From: Ignavibacteria bacterium
GTDB taxonomy: Bacteria > Bacteroidota > Ignavibacteria > Kapaibacteriales > UBA961
Direction of reading: 5' to 3'
Assembly (NCBI GenBank): GCA_016873735.1
Contig: VGWD01000001.1
Span: forward strand, 186,001 to 250,000
Length of the DNA: 64,000 nucleotides
Shown: in pieces, positions 30,122-40,996 of the stretch
Position numbering within the stretch: the stretch's first letter is position 1
Layout of the letters: every line of letters begins with the position of its first letter
Position numbers and translations under genes: made by a program
The notes under the pieces: model-generated
Told to the model about the DNA's origin: nothing
The model's input: the letters and a program-made list of their open reading frames with translations, nothing else
Database searches by the model: none

Positions 30122-30484
30122 TTATTTCTTGCCTTTCTTCTTCTTTGCAGGGGGTGCCGGTGTTTCGATGACACCTTCATTGGAAGGCGGCACATAGTCC
30201 GGCCAAGAATTAGGCCATGATTGTAATTTCTGCTTGATGAATTCAATGTTTTGTGAAGACTGTCTATCCTCGGCTTGTCTGGCAGCAACTTCTCTTTCAA
30301 GAGCAGATTTTTCTGCTTCCTTTTTCTTGATATCTTGTTCCAAGGAAGCTGCTTGCTCCTTTAATTGTCTGAGCTTGGTTAACTGCTCATCTGTGATTTT
30401 TGGAGTGCACCCGGTATTCGTCAACATGAATACGACGGCAAACACGCCAATAATCAACGAAGTGATATTCCACGATGTACGCAT
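30122..30484 (-). CDS. Putative coiled-coil lipoprotein
   Basis: MRTSWNITSLIIGVFAVVFMLTNTGCTPK (lipobox-like) followed by coiled coil and Lys-rich tail. Confidence 0.6.
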   Translation of the reverse strand: MRTSWNITSLIIGVFAVVFMLTNTGCTPKITDEQLTKLRQLKEQAASLEQDIKKKEAEKSALEREVAARQAEDRQSSQNIEFIKQKLQSWPNSWPDYVPPSNEGVIETPAPPAKKKKGKK

Positions 30485-30595
30485 ATAGCTCCTTGCCATG
30501 AAGTGGAAAACAAAATTGTGTTATCTATTATTGCTAATTTACGGCTTGAATGGTCTTTTGACAAAGATTTTTTCGGTAAACTACCCCCTATTTCC

Positions 30596-33500
30596 ATGAA
30601 TATTCGGCATCAAGCAATGATAAATCCCCATAAACTTGGATTCATGCTTCAAATCAGCATTATTCTAGGTCTGTTTTCATTCAATATTGCCTTTTCCGGG
30701 GAATTTGTCGCGTCAATTGAACAGTCTTCCAAAACCCACATCATATCAATGCTTCAGGAAAAAGGACTTCAATTGCGCTTTCCTTTTGAATCACTGCAAC
30801 TACCCAATTCAGAGAAAAACGATCAGGTTTTGTCCGGTAAGTCCAAACAAGCCCTTCAGTATGTAAAGAACTTTTTGATCATTTCCTCTCAAGATGACAA
30901 TGACATATATTCACTGAATATTGTTGGCCTCAAGATACATGGCCCGATGAGGACATTCACTTTGGACAATCAGACACCGAATGATTCTCTCTGGTCAAAA
31001 CAATGGGCTTTGCAGGATTTAAATATCACTCAGGCCTGGAATATTACCAAGGGCGATAATGTGGTGGTGTCTATTATTGACACCGGTTGCGACATCGATC
31101 ATCCTGATCTTAAAAAAAATATCTTTATCAGATCAGAAGAAGACCTCAATAAGAATAATCGATTTGATGCATGGCCTTCAACTGAAATTCGTGATGGAAT
31201 TACGGGAGATATCAATGGTATTGATGAAGATGGCAATGGCTGGGCAGACGATGTCACCGGTTATGATTTTGTGAATCAATCATTCACGAATATCGGCGAT
31301 GATCGAATCCCTGATCCAATCGTCAACGATGAACAGGGTCATGGCACAAGCGTTGCAGGTATCATAGGTGCTCAGGCAAATAATACAATCGGTATTGCCG
31401 GTATTGCTCCAAATTGCAAACTCATGACTGTCCGCGCATTCGATGCAACAGGCAATGCAGAAGAAGATGATGTTGCTCTTGCAATTGTCTATTCCGCACT
31501 CGCTGGTGCTCGCGTGATTTGCATGAGCTTTGGCGATGCGGTGTATTCACCCATGACAAAAGCCGCGATTGATGTGGCGCACTCACTGAATTGTGTATTG
31601 ATTGCCTCGGCAGGAAATGATGGAAGAACAGGCAAACGCTATCCCGCAGGCTATGAACATGTGATTGCGGTTGGCGCGACAAATCAATTCAATTCTCGCG
31701 CACCTTTTTCTTCTTATGGCTCGAGAATAGGCATGGTTGCACCGGGAACGGGCATAATGACAACTGCAAGACGTGGTGGCTATCGCTCTTTTCAAGGAAC
31801 ATCAGCATCTGCACCGATTGTTGCTGGAACTGCGGCTCTGGTTCTCAGCGTGAATCCGGCTTTAAACAATGATGATATCACCGGCATGATGCTTTCGTCG
31901 GCAAAAGATTTAGGTGAAATCGGATGGGATATTGAATATGGCGCCGGACTGGTCAATCCACTGAATGCGCTTGGCAAAAAGGGTCGCTATGAGGCGGGAA
32001 TCACTTCTCCAAAACGCGATGCAATCATCAATGTGAAGAATCAGACAGAACTTGCAATCATTGGCTCGACGATGATTCCCATGTTCAATTCTTGGTCTTT
32101 GGAATATGGAATAGGAGAAAATCCCTCAACATGGAATCCGATAAAGATATATGCGCAAGATCGAATCTTGAATGATACGCTTGGTAAGTTACGCATCAAT
32201 GATTCACTCTTTCACAAGAATCTTGTATTGCGTTTGACTTTGCTCCAACATGATCAGCGAACGATTGAATATCGCAATGACATCATGCTGATCTCTCCCG
32301 ATTCATCTCTGCGATTGATTTCTTCTAGCATTGATTCGGTATGGCGTGATGATCGCATGGTTTCGATGATCAGCGCTAAATTCTCACATCCTTGTCGAGC
32401 TTCTGTTCGCATCATTCATGATGCTGACACACTCTTTCTCAATGATGATGACAAAGTGAATTTCGCGCATCATTATCTCCTTCCCTATCTGAAAGGCGAT
32501 GGATATTCGGCTGAGATTCATGCTGGATTTTTACATGCGAGCGATAGATTTCTTGCCACGCTTCAAGGCAATGCGCCGAGCGGAACAGGCAATCCTTTTT
32601 CTGCGGGAAGAAAACAGTATTCCATGCCCATGACATATCTCTATGAAAAATCCATCAAAGATAATTTCGGTAATGCAGCCATCATTGGCACGGATTATAC
32701 CACGGGAAATTTTGGCAATACGCGCATCTTTTCTTTCAATGGAAATAGTTTTCAAATCACAGATTCCATCACTGAATCATGGATCGTGAAAGGCAGCGCG
32801 GATGTGAATGGTGATGCCGAGCCGGAAGTGCTCGCACATTCTCTCGGCGAGATGCGACTCTTCGGCAAAGCATTCAAAGGCAATGCGCTTTCAGCATTTG
32901 GCAAAGTTTTGCTAAAGGAAACTCTCATTCCCGGCATCAAAGAATTTTGGAGTGCGGGTCTTGCAGATATCACGGGTGATGGCATCGCGGAGATATTTGG
33001 TTTCAGTGATACAAATTGCGTGATACTGACTTATGCTGACACTACATTTACAATACTCGGCTTCATGCCGAATAATTCAAAACGAGGTCCTTCAGGCTCT
33101 ACAAATAGCATGCGACCTCCTGCTATTTCAATTACGAATTTGGATGGCGACAAAAATCCCGATATCATCTTTGGTGATACCGATGGCGATGTTATCTATT
33201 ATGAATATGAAAATACGAATTTCGTGTTGAAGCAAATCATCGAATCCGATGAATCTGGTGCCACGGAATTCACTCGTGCGGGCGATCTTGATGGCGATGG
33301 AATTTCCGAAGTGATTGTTGGAAGATATCGTACTCCGGAATTGAATGAGCAAAGAGAATATGATGCGCCTTTGTGGTCGCTTACTGTGCATAAAGTCGTG
33401 CAAGACACACTCCAAGCCATTCACAGGGAATTGCTTTATGGCGCGCGCGTCGGACTCGAATATCGCAATGGCATCAGCATGGGTAACCTTGACGATAAGC

Positions 33501-34849
33501 TCGGCGAGGAAATCATTCTCTGTGCATTCCCGAATGCCTATGTTTTTGGCTTTGAGAATAATCGACTCATCAATCGTTTTCATTATCCTCAATGTTTTTC
33601 GAATAGTGCGGTGATTGGTGATATTGATGGCAATGGTAGAAATGAATTCGGTTTCGGAGATGGCAATGCGATTCGTTTTTTTGAAATGCAGTCCAATGAT
33701 GGAAGCGATATTCCGCGAGGGCTCACCGCAATTTCCCTTGGCTCAACTAAGGCAAAACTATCATGGTCCGGCAATGCGGATTCTTATGAGATTCTGGCAG
33801 TTGAGAATCCAACATTTGTGAATGATACTCTTCGTTCACTTGCTTTCACGGATTCCAATCATATCGAAATTGCATCTCTCAACAATCGCACGCTCTATGA
33901 ATTCTATGTGATTGGCATTAAGGATGGAAATAGAAGCGATCTTTCGATTCCCGCCTATGTATTCACGCATGAAAGATTCGCTCCGGGAAGAATGTCGAAA
34001 GATCTCACGATTCTGAATAATGGAAATGCCCTGAAGATTCGTTATACAGGTCCACTATCGAGCATTTATCCTGCTCCCAAAGCATTTCGTTTTTCAGGAA
34101 ATGAGCCAATCATTCATACCACGATTCCCGCAGGAGATTCTTCCATCATCTTGACATTTTCGGAAGTTTTGAAACCCAATACGATGAACACATTGCATTG
34201 CGGAGAGATAAATGATGCCTTTGATTCACCGACTCTTGCAGACAGCATTGTATTTATGACTGATAGTACGCTTCGCATCATTCCGACATTCGTCATCAGT
34301 TCACTCAAAAGCTCACCATATTCATTGATCCTCTCTTATTCAGATGCGGTGAACATGAAGCAAGCGATGGATATGAATTCCTATTTATTGGAACCTATAG
34401 GGGAGATCTCTTGGATAGACAGCATAGATCGGCGGACTGTGATTCTAAATATCAATCCGGACAAACCGCTGAGATCGATAGGAAGAGAGTATTATCTTGG
34501 TGCAAAGCAAGTGACATCAGCATTGGGTCAAAGTCTGCATCCAAAAGGTTCCTCAGCAACATTCTTCATTTCTCCCTATTGGGATGATATGTTCTGTTAT
34601 CCGCAGCCATGGAACACACAAGAAACTTCGATGCTCACATTTGCGGGTGTGCCCAATAATGCAACACTGATCATCAGAAGGATAAATGGAGAAATCATCG
34701 CCACACTCAAAGAAAATAATGGCGCCGGTGGAATCATGTGGGACGGAATGCTTTCAGATGGAACGACCATTCAAAGCGGAGTCTATCTCTATTCGATTGA
34801 CATGGGAGGCAAACAACAGATGCATAAGTTTACAGTGATTCGGAAGTAG
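30596..34849 (+). CDS. Secreted S8 subtilisin-like protease with FG-GAP/VCBS-like repeats and T9SS C-terminal domain
   Basis: Asp: VSIIDTGCDIDHPD; His: GHGTSVAGIIGA; Ser: QGTSASAPIVAGTAAL; FG-GAP-like DVNGDAEPEV, DITGDGIAEIF, NLDGDKNPDIIFGD, GDLDGDGISEVIVG, GDIDGNGRNEFGFGD; C-terminus resembles a sorting domain. The start could be 30503, 30596 or 30617. Confidence 0.88.
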   Translation: MNIRHQAMINPHKLGFMLQISIILGLFSFNIAFSGEFVASIEQSSKTHIISMLQEKGLQLRFPFESLQLPNSEKNDQVLSGKSKQALQYVKNFLIISSQDDNDIYSLNIVGLKIHGPMRTFTLDNQTPNDSLWSKQWALQDLNITQAWNITKGDNVVVSIIDTGCDIDHPDLKKNIFIRSEEDLNKNNRFDAWPSTEIRDGITGDINGIDEDGNGWADDVTGYDFVNQSFTNIGDDRIPDPIVNDEQGHGTSVAGIIGAQANNTIGIAGIAPNCKLMTVRAFDATGNAEEDDVALAIVYSALAGARVICMSFGDAVYSPMTKAAIDVAHSLNCVLIASAGNDGRTGKRYPAGYEHVIAVGATNQFNSRAPFSSYGSRIGMVAPGTGIMTTARRGGYRSFQGTSASAPIVAGTAALVLSVNPALNNDDITGMMLSSAKDLGEIGWDIEYGAGLVNPLNALGKKGRYEAGITSPKRDAIINVKNQTELAIIGSTMIPMFNSWSLEYGIGENPSTWNPIKIYAQDRILNDTLGKLRINDSLFHKNLVLRLTLLQHDQRTIEYRNDIMLISPDSSLRLISSSIDSVWRDDRMVSMISAKFSHPCRASVRIIHDADTLFLNDDDKVNFAHHYLLPYLKGDGYSAEIHAGFLHASDRFLATLQGNAPSGTGNPFSAGRKQYSMPMTYLYEKSIKDNFGNAAIIGTDYTTGNFGNTRIFSFNGNSFQITDSITESWIVKGSADVNGDAEPEVLAHSLGEMRLFGKAFKGNALSAFGKVLLKETLIPGIKEFWSAGLADITGDGIAEIFGFSDTNCVILTYADTTFTILGFMPNNSKRGPSGSTNSMRPPAISITNLDGDKNPDIIFGDTDGDVIYYEYENTNFVLKQIIESDESGATEFTRAGDLDGDGISEVIVGRYRTPELNEQREYDAPLWSLTVHKVVQDTLQAIHRELLYGARVGLEYRNGISMGNLDDKLGEEIILCAFPNAYVFGFENNRLINRFHYPQCFSNSAVIGDIDGNGRNEFGFGDGNAIRFFEMQSNDGSDIPRGLTAISLGSTKAKLSWSGNADSYEILAVENPTFVNDTLRSLAFTDSNHIEIASLNNRTLYEFYVIGIKDGNRSDLSIPAYVFTHERFAPGRMSKDLTILNNGNALKIRYTGPLSSIYPAPKAFRFSGNEPIIHTTIPAGDSSIILTFSEVLKPNTMNTLHCGEINDAFDSPTLADSIVFMTDSTLRIIPTFVISSLKSSPYSLILSYSDAVNMKQAMDMNSYLLEPIGEISWIDSIDRRTVILNINPDKPLRSIGREYYLGAKQVTSALGQSLHPKGSSATFFISPYWDDMFCYPQPWNTQETSMLTFAGVPNNATLIIRRINGEIIATLKENNGAGGIMWDGMLSDGTTIQSGVYLYSIDMGGKQQMHKFTVIRK

Positions 34850-34866
34850 GAATTAATCCCCAAAAA

Positions 34867-35142
34867 CTACCCTTGCACCCTCTTCACCATCTTCCAGGAA
34901 ATGTCCTGTTCTTTCGATTGTTGAGAGATCGTGCTTCCGCGCATTTTTGCGCATAGGACGGATACTGAAGTGCGCATGATTTCAATTTCACCTTTTTCTT
35001 TTATACGCTTTGCTTGCAGACTTGGCGTTTCCTTACCTGATTCATCCACGGAAACGAAGCGTTCCTGAATTTCATAGATATGTCCATTCGGCGCGATGAA
35101 TATATCACCGGGCAATGGATCCGAAAGTGGATTTCTCATCAT
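34867..35142 (-). CDS. Small hypothetical protein overlapping dsbD by 4 bp
   Basis: 91 aa ORF in the same orientation, start overlapping the dsbD stop. Confidence 0.5.
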   Translation of the reverse strand: MMRNPLSDPLPGDIFIAPNGHIYEIQERFVSVDESGKETPSLQAKRIKEKGEIEIMRTSVSVLCAKMRGSTISQQSKEQDISWKMVKRVQG

Positions 35143-37178
35143 TGAAGGGCCTTTTTCAAGAAGTTCTGAAACTTCTCTGTTTCAGGTGTATAGCCGGTTT
35201 GATCAATCGCTTTGCCATCGGGAGTGAGAATCACATAGAGTGGCAATTCGGCGGATTGATATTGTTCCTGCATCATGCGTTCATTTGCTTTGTCTTCAGG
35301 ACGATTGCGATCGGTATATAAACGCACCTTGATCATCTTGCCCATAAGCTCGGAAATCTCAGGACGAGGGAATACATTCTTTTCCATCTTTCTGCAATTG
35401 GTACAAGTCACGCCCGTAAAATCAATGAAGATTGGTTGATTCTTCTCTTTCGCCAATTTCAGTGCTGCTTGATAATCTTCCGTCCATTCCTCTTCTTCGG
35501 ATTTTGTGGAACTACCCATCGATGCGGTTGCAGTGGGGACTGTTGAGTCCGAATAAATGAATGCTTCGAATTCACCTACGGGACGACCAAAAATTCCCTG
35601 CAATAAATAGAAGGAAACAGTCGCAAACATCAAGGCCCATACAACGCGCATTGCACCAAGATTCTGTACGGGAGAATCGAGTTTCATGCGGAAAAGACCC
35701 AAGATATAGAGCATGCTGAGAATACTGCAACCAACCCAGAATGCAAGAATGAGTTCACGAGAGAATAAACCCAATTCCCAAGTTGCATCAGTTCTGCTGA
35801 GATAACTCAATGCGAGCGCAAGTTCGAGGAAACCAAGAACCACTTTCACATTATTCATCCAAGTACCGGCTTTGGGCAATTTATTGAGTCTGGAAGGAAA
35901 AAGTGCAAGCAAGAAAAATGGCAAAGCAAATGCCGTTGAGAATCCAAGCATGCCTAGCATCGGATAGAATAGATCTCCTTCGCCTCCCTTCACCGCGCTT
36001 GCGGCCTCACCGAATGCGGCAGCAACAAAACCAAGTGTACATGTGAATGAAGTGATGGAGAATGTGATGCCCATGAGCAAAACGCTACCAAAACTATTTC
36101 CTTTTGAGGATGCCGAATTGAGTTTATTGAGCAAACTCGGCGGAAGCATGATTTCAAATGCACCGAAGAGATTGAATGCGAATACGATGAATATCGTTGC
36201 GAGGAATAAATTCATCAATGGATCATTCGCAAAATTTCTGATGCCGGCGGCATTGGAGAGAAGTGCAAACAAGAGACCCAAAATGGTGAATGTCGCGATG
36301 ATACCAGTTGCAAAAACCATGGAATCAACCACGCTTTTGGCACTCGGCTTTTCGGAACGCTTTGTAAAAAACGACACCGTGATTGGAATCATCGGATAGA
36401 CACATGGCGTGGTGAGCGCGGCAAAACCGGCAAGTATGGCGGCCCATAAAAATGAAAATACACCTTCATTCTTGGCATCATTATATTCTTGCTGAGATTC
36501 AGATACCTTGGCTTCAGCAACCTTTGTTTCACCTTTTTGCGGAGCTTGAGGTTTCGCTTGTTCAGACTGGGTCACGGCGGTTGAATCTACAGCAATAAGC
36601 GCAGTATCAGCCGCAGTGATATCAGTAGCTTCTTGAATGACATTCATCACAATGGCATAGCGCTTCTTGGGATAGGTACAAATACCCTCATCCGTACATA
36701 CTTGTGATTCCACTTCCAGAGAGTCTGCATATATGCCTTTCTTCAATGTTTTTTTCGTGATGAGTGGAATGATGATCGTCACCCTTCCATGCCATATACC
36801 AATTTGCACTTCGAAGGTGGAATCATAGGAAGTTTCGGAGCGAGGTGCCTGCAATCTTCCGACGGCAAACACTGTGTTTTTCAATGCTTTGATCGTGGTT
36901 GGAGATGGGCCAATACCCGATCCGGACTTCGCATTGCGTCCATTCTGCAAATGATCATAAGCATGCCAGCCGGATTCGATGTCGATCGAGAGGCGCACCA
37001 TGACGGTATCACCGGCTTTCACGGAAAACTGCTGTTTATCAAGAGCAAATTTTGCATGCTCCTTCAAACCGGATTGAAAACCAAATGTAGTGGTCACACA
37101 AAGCAGTGCCAATATAAGTGGCATCAACTTGCTGAATAATGTAGTATGGGTTGAAATCTTCATGGTGATGTCAAGCAA
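35139..37178 (-). CDS. dsbD: Thiol:disulfide interchange protein DsbD
   Basis: N-terminal DsbD-alpha-like domain, central multi-TM region (TTPCVYPMIPITVSFFTKR), C-terminal thioredoxin-like domain (DFTGVTCTNCRKME). Confidence 0.92.
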   Translation of the reverse strand: MLDITMKISTHTTLFSKLMPLILALLCVTTTFGFQSGLKEHAKFALDKQQFSVKAGDTVMVRLSIDIESGWHAYDHLQNGRNAKSGSGIGPSPTTIKALKNTVFAVGRLQAPRSETSYDSTFEVQIGIWHGRVTIIIPLITKKTLKKGIYADSLEVESQVCTDEGICTYPKKRYAIVMNVIQEATDITAADTALIAVDSTAVTQSEQAKPQAPQKGETKVAEAKVSESQQEYNDAKNEGVFSFLWAAILAGFAALTTPCVYPMIPITVSFFTKRSEKPSAKSVVDSMVFATGIIATFTILGLLFALLSNAAGIRNFANDPLMNLFLATIFIVFAFNLFGAFEIMLPPSLLNKLNSASSKGNSFGSVLLMGITFSITSFTCTLGFVAAAFGEAASAVKGGEGDLFYPMLGMLGFSTAFALPFFLLALFPSRLNKLPKAGTWMNNVKVVLGFLELALALSYLSRTDATWELGLFSRELILAFWVGCSILSMLYILGLFRMKLDSPVQNLGAMRVVWALMFATVSFYLLQGIFGRPVGEFEAFIYSDSTVPTATASMGSSTKSEEEEWTEDYQAALKLAKEKNQPIFIDFTGVTCTNCRKMEKNVFPRPEISELMGKMIKVRLYTDRNRPEDKANERMMQEQYQSAELPLYVILTPDGKAIDQTGYTPETEKFQNFLKKALQ

Positions 37179-37191
37179 GTACGATTCGGAA

Positions 37192-37701
37192 TCATTTCAC
37201 TTTCACTGCAAAAGGCAGAGAAATTGTTCTTGGTGGCAAACACATATTGCCATCGCATAATTGATACGATACTTCTATCGGAAATTTCACGGTTCCTTTT
37301 GTTGCCGTAGATTCAATGATGACAGGCAATGTGCAACTGAAAGAACCTTTATAGGAATGAACATCCATTTCGAATGATTCATCATATTTCGTAAGTGGTT
37401 TTGGAGCAATGACGGGCGCATGTTTCACTTGACCGGTGGTATCTGTAAAGAAGACATCGGTTTGTTGCGGACCGATACCTTCTTTGTTGATCATGATGGT
37501 GAAACCATAGATATACCAAGGTTTCTTGAGCGTGAACTTCACCGGAACATTGATGGTATCACCTGGTTTGCCACTGATGGATGACTTCACTTTCACTGTG
37601 CACTGCGAAGGTTCTGCTGAATAAACCATGCTTTGCGGGATATTGAATAATGCGCAAAACAATAGTATGTGCAGAGGATTGAGGAGAATTCTCATCGACA
37701 A
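37192..37701 (-). CDS. Stand-alone DsbD N-terminal (alpha)-like exported domain
   Basis: Signal peptide; GDTINVPVKFTLKKPWYIYGF... and SYQLCDGNMCLPPRTISLPFAVKVK parallels the DsbD N-terminal domain. Confidence 0.72.
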   Translation of the reverse strand: MSMRILLNPLHILLFCALFNIPQSMVYSAEPSQCTVKVKSSISGKPGDTINVPVKFTLKKPWYIYGFTIMINKEGIGPQQTDVFFTDTTGQVKHAPVIAPKPLTKYDESFEMDVHSYKGSFSCTLPVIIESTATKGTVKFPIEVSYQLCDGNMCLPPRTISLPFAVKVK

Positions 37702-37779
37702 TGGCCTGTCATGGTTGATGTTGATGGGACAAAATACAAAAAAAAGCCCAACTTCAAGGGATTGTCAGAGATGAGAAAA

Positions 37780-37816
37780 AGCCCGTAACATGGCAAAAAA
37801 GAGCATGATGCGGGCT
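37780..37816 (-). terminator. Terminator hairpin downstream of the DUF4249 gene
   Basis: agcccg...cgggct inverted repeat; minus-strand transcript ends ACGGGCTTTTTCTC. Confidence 0.65.
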
Positions 37817-37826
37817 TAGGTTGGAT

Positions 37827-38711
37827 TTACTGGTTTTTCAGCAGAAATATTTCTTGTTCAACATAAGAGCCGGACCCAAAGACTCCCAAACCACCGGTCA
37901 CACTCGCCAAACGATAATCATATTGATTTCCACCCCAGCCGGCCTTGAACCATTTCAAGAAATTTTGATCGGGAGCAACAATGCCGAGTTTATGTTTTCC
38001 ATACCATCTGAATGCGGTCCAAACCACGGGTGCTTTAGTTCCCTGGAAAAATCCATAGAGCGTCATATTACGAAGTCGTGGATTGTCCGGATTTCTTCTG
38101 AAAAATCGAAAGATTTTCCGATTACTGTCTGCGGTTGGAGGATTAAGATATTGTCCATATCCCAAGGTATCCAGAGAAGATATCACAATTAGATATTCTG
38201 GAATGCCTTTCACTTGCGTCCAACTGATGGAAAGTGAATCGGGAGCGAAAAGATTCAATGTGTCTGTTGGATATTGCAAAACTGATCGAGGTGGAGTTAT
38301 CCATTTCACGCGCTCAGGTGTATAGGTTGTACCGGTTATGCGTTTTCCATCAGATAATTGCACTAGCAAATCATAACGAGTGGATGGTTCAACCAAAACT
38401 TGTTCATTCTGATAATGATATTCCCCGCCGCGTTCTGATTTCACGAATTCTAGATGCAGAGTGTCTGTCTGATTGCGAATGATTGCAACTTTTGCATCTT
38501 TCACGATGCTGTTTTCATAGACAAATGAATCCGCAACCGGCTGACTTTTCGTGATCATGATTTCTTTGATGGGTTCATCCACCAAGAGATATGCTTCAAC
38601 TGCATATTGTGGGACATAATCAAAAGCAACAGGATCTTCACAACTTGAAAGACCGATGATCGTGCATGCCGCACAAAGAAACACTGCGATATATTTCATG
38701 GTAATACTCAT
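37827..38711 (-). CDS. DUF4249-like lipoprotein
   Basis: Lipobox IIGLSSCEDP; YAVEAYLLVDEPIKEIMITKSQPV; adjacent to a TonB-dependent receptor, as is common for DUF4249. Confidence 0.8.
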   Translation of the reverse strand: MSITMKYIAVFLCAACTIIGLSSCEDPVAFDYVPQYAVEAYLLVDEPIKEIMITKSQPVADSFVYENSIVKDAKVAIIRNQTDTLHLEFVKSERGGEYHYQNEQVLVEPSTRYDLLVQLSDGKRITGTTYTPERVKWITPPRSVLQYPTDTLNLFAPDSLSISWTQVKGIPEYLIVISSLDTLGYGQYLNPPTADSNRKIFRFFRRNPDNPRLRNMTLYGFFQGTKAPVVWTAFRWYGKHKLGIVAPDQNFLKWFKAGWGGNQYDYRLASVTGGLGVFGSGSYVEQEIFLLKNQ

Positions 38712-40996
38712 TAGAATTTCACCTCCAATGCAACAGTTGGAAGAATTGGCAAGAGTCGTACATCCGTCACTTCGGTCACTTCCTTTGAAGTGTCATAAAA
38801 TCTAAACCAGATATCTCTTCTGGAATACACATTGAAAATATCAATCATAACCCGAGCGGGTAAACCCCACAAGGTTGTATTATAATTCACATTGAAATTC
38901 AGTTGATGTGTATTTGGAAGTCTCAGACCATATCGATCTCCCGGTACAATATGCGGAGAGTCGATTGTCTCACCGGGTTTTCTTGTGGCAAAACGAGATG
39001 TTGCCCCCGTATAGGATTGACCACTTTGAAAAGTGAATGTCGCACCGAATTCCCAAGTTTGATTGAGTTTATATAATCCGACTATTTTGATATCATGTCT
39101 GCGATCATATTTTGGACGAAATATTCGGCCTTGATTCACGCTGTCGAATTGACCAAACACATATCCCAATCCATAGCCCACCCAGCCGGTGAATGCTCCC
39201 ATTTTTTTCTGCAAGAAGAATTCAGCACCATAGGCTTCGCCATCACCTGTAAAAAACACATCACTGACTGTTCTACCTTGCGTATTGTTTACCTTCAATT
39301 CACTGATATTTCTGAGGTCTTTATAATAGAAATCAAAATTCATGTCATAGCCCTCAAAAGGCTTGGTCTCAACACTGAAAATATAATGTGTTGCCTTTGA
39401 TGCCGGCACTGTATTGTCTGTTGGAAGCCATGTATCAAAGAAAGTGAAATCAGGTTGCGTTGCAAGTCTTAAATATTGATGGAATATTCCCCAAGATGCC
39501 TTAAGCACGATATCTTCCTGAAACTGATAGCGAACCGCAATGCGTGGATCAATCGTGAATATCTTGCTCGAATCCCAATAATTGAATCGGAAGCCGGTTT
39601 GCACTGAAAACAAATCACTGAGTTGATAATTGCCTTGCAAATAATAGGCATGGGTATAATCACTTACCGTAAAATTCGTGAGACCCCCTTCGCTGATTGT
39701 TCCGGACTGTGCAACCGTATCTGCATTCCCTGAAAAATTCTGCATATAACCGAATGTATAGGATGTACCTTCATAGCCGGTTTTGATGGTCAACGCATCA
39801 CTTGCAAACCATTCAAGATCAGCTCTTGCAGTATAATCAAGAATTGTGTTTTCAATCTTGAAACTAAATCCACCATTGTTTCCGGTAAAGCCATTCACAT
39901 ATCGGCTTCCACCAAGATTGACGGAAGTGAAGAGATTATCTCCGAAAACATGCGTCCAACGAAATGCGCCATTCGTATTGCCTATGCCAACTTCAAAGTC
40001 AATTCCGGGTGCATCAAGTACGAGTTTGTCTGCACTCATGAAGCCACTCAAAGATATCTTATCATTTTCACCCAAGTCTTGCGTGACTTTTGCATTCAAA
40101 TCATAAAAATTGAAATTCGGGAGTGGTTCATTTGGATCTTCAGGTAAAGCACCGAGTAGTAAATCAAGATAGGTTCTGCGGCCACCAAGGAAAAATGCGC
40201 CATTGCCGATAGGACCTTGAAATGACCCACGAGAGGAAATCAAACCAAGAGAAGCGACGCCTTCATATTCATCTCTATTTCCATCTTTTTGAGTAAGATT
40301 TAGTACTGCTGACAGTCTGCTTCCATATTCAGCCGGATAGCCACCCTTGATCAATTCAACATCTTTGATTGCATCCGGATTGAAGGCTGAGATGAAACCA
40401 AACAAGTGTGAGGGATTATAGACTGTTGATCCATCGAGGAGAACAAGATTTTGATCCGGAGATCCACCGCGAACATAGAGTCCGCTGGAGATTTGAGATG
40501 AAGTCAAAACACCCGGAAGGAATTGTAATGCTCTGAACACATCCGCTTCACCACCTACGCGTAATTGCGTGAGCTGTTCCATCGGGATATTAACACGTGA
40601 AATGGAAATCTCTCTTTTTTCTACCTCACGATCTGCTTCGACATTGACTTGATCGGCAAGAACATCACCTTTTTTGAGTTTGATGCTGACTTTCTTTTGC
40701 TCACCCATGCTAAGAGTATGTTCTTGTTGCATTGTCGTATAGCCAACACCGGAAATTTTCAATATGACTTTTCCGGGTTTGATGGAACGCAAAGTGAAAA
40801 AGCCCTGCTTACTGGTATATGCCCCGATTTTGGTGTCTTTTACTGTGACCATCACACGAATAAGAGGCTCCTTGGAATCTGCATCCACAACAAAACCTGA
40901 AATCGAGGCCATATCAGATGGCTCAGGTTTTATAGCATATAACAAATCAGGAAATGTACTCGTGATGAAAAGAATAGTGAGAAAGGTGCGGATCAT
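38711..40996 (-). CDS. TonB-dependent receptor with carboxypeptidase-regulatory-like N-terminal domain
   Basis: ISGFVVDADSKEPLIRVMVTVKDTKIGAYTSKQGFFTLRSI; plug domain (GGSPDQNLVLLDGSTVYNPSHLFGFISAFNPDAIKDVELIKGGYPAEYGSRLSAVLNL); C-terminal VALEVKF. Confidence 0.93.
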   Translation of the reverse strand: MIRTFLTILFITSTFPDLLYAIKPEPSDMASISGFVVDADSKEPLIRVMVTVKDTKIGAYTSKQGFFTLRSIKPGKVILKISGVGYTTMQQEHTLSMGEQKKVSIKLKKGDVLADQVNVEADREVEKREISISRVNIPMEQLTQLRVGGEADVFRALQFLPGVLTSSQISSGLYVRGGSPDQNLVLLDGSTVYNPSHLFGFISAFNPDAIKDVELIKGGYPAEYGSRLSAVLNLTQKDGNRDEYEGVASLGLISSRGSFQGPIGNGAFFLGGRRTYLDLLLGALPEDPNEPLPNFNFYDLNAKVTQDLGENDKISLSGFMSADKLVLDAPGIDFEVGIGNTNGAFRWTHVFGDNLFTSVNLGGSRYVNGFTGNNGGFSFKIENTILDYTARADLEWFASDALTIKTGYEGTSYTFGYMQNFSGNADTVAQSGTISEGGLTNFTVSDYTHAYYLQGNYQLSDLFSVQTGFRFNYWDSSKIFTIDPRIAVRYQFQEDIVLKASWGIFHQYLRLATQPDFTFFDTWLPTDNTVPASKATHYIFSVETKPFEGYDMNFDFYYKDLRNISELKVNNTQGRTVSDVFFTGDGEAYGAEFFLQKKMGAFTGWVGYGLGYVFGQFDSVNQGRIFRPKYDRRHDIKIVGLYKLNQTWEFGATFTFQSGQSYTGATSRFATRKPGETIDSPHIVPGDRYGLRLPNTHQLNFNVNYNTTLWGLPARVMIDIFNVYSRRDIWFRFYDTSKEVTEVTDVRLLPILPTVALEVKF

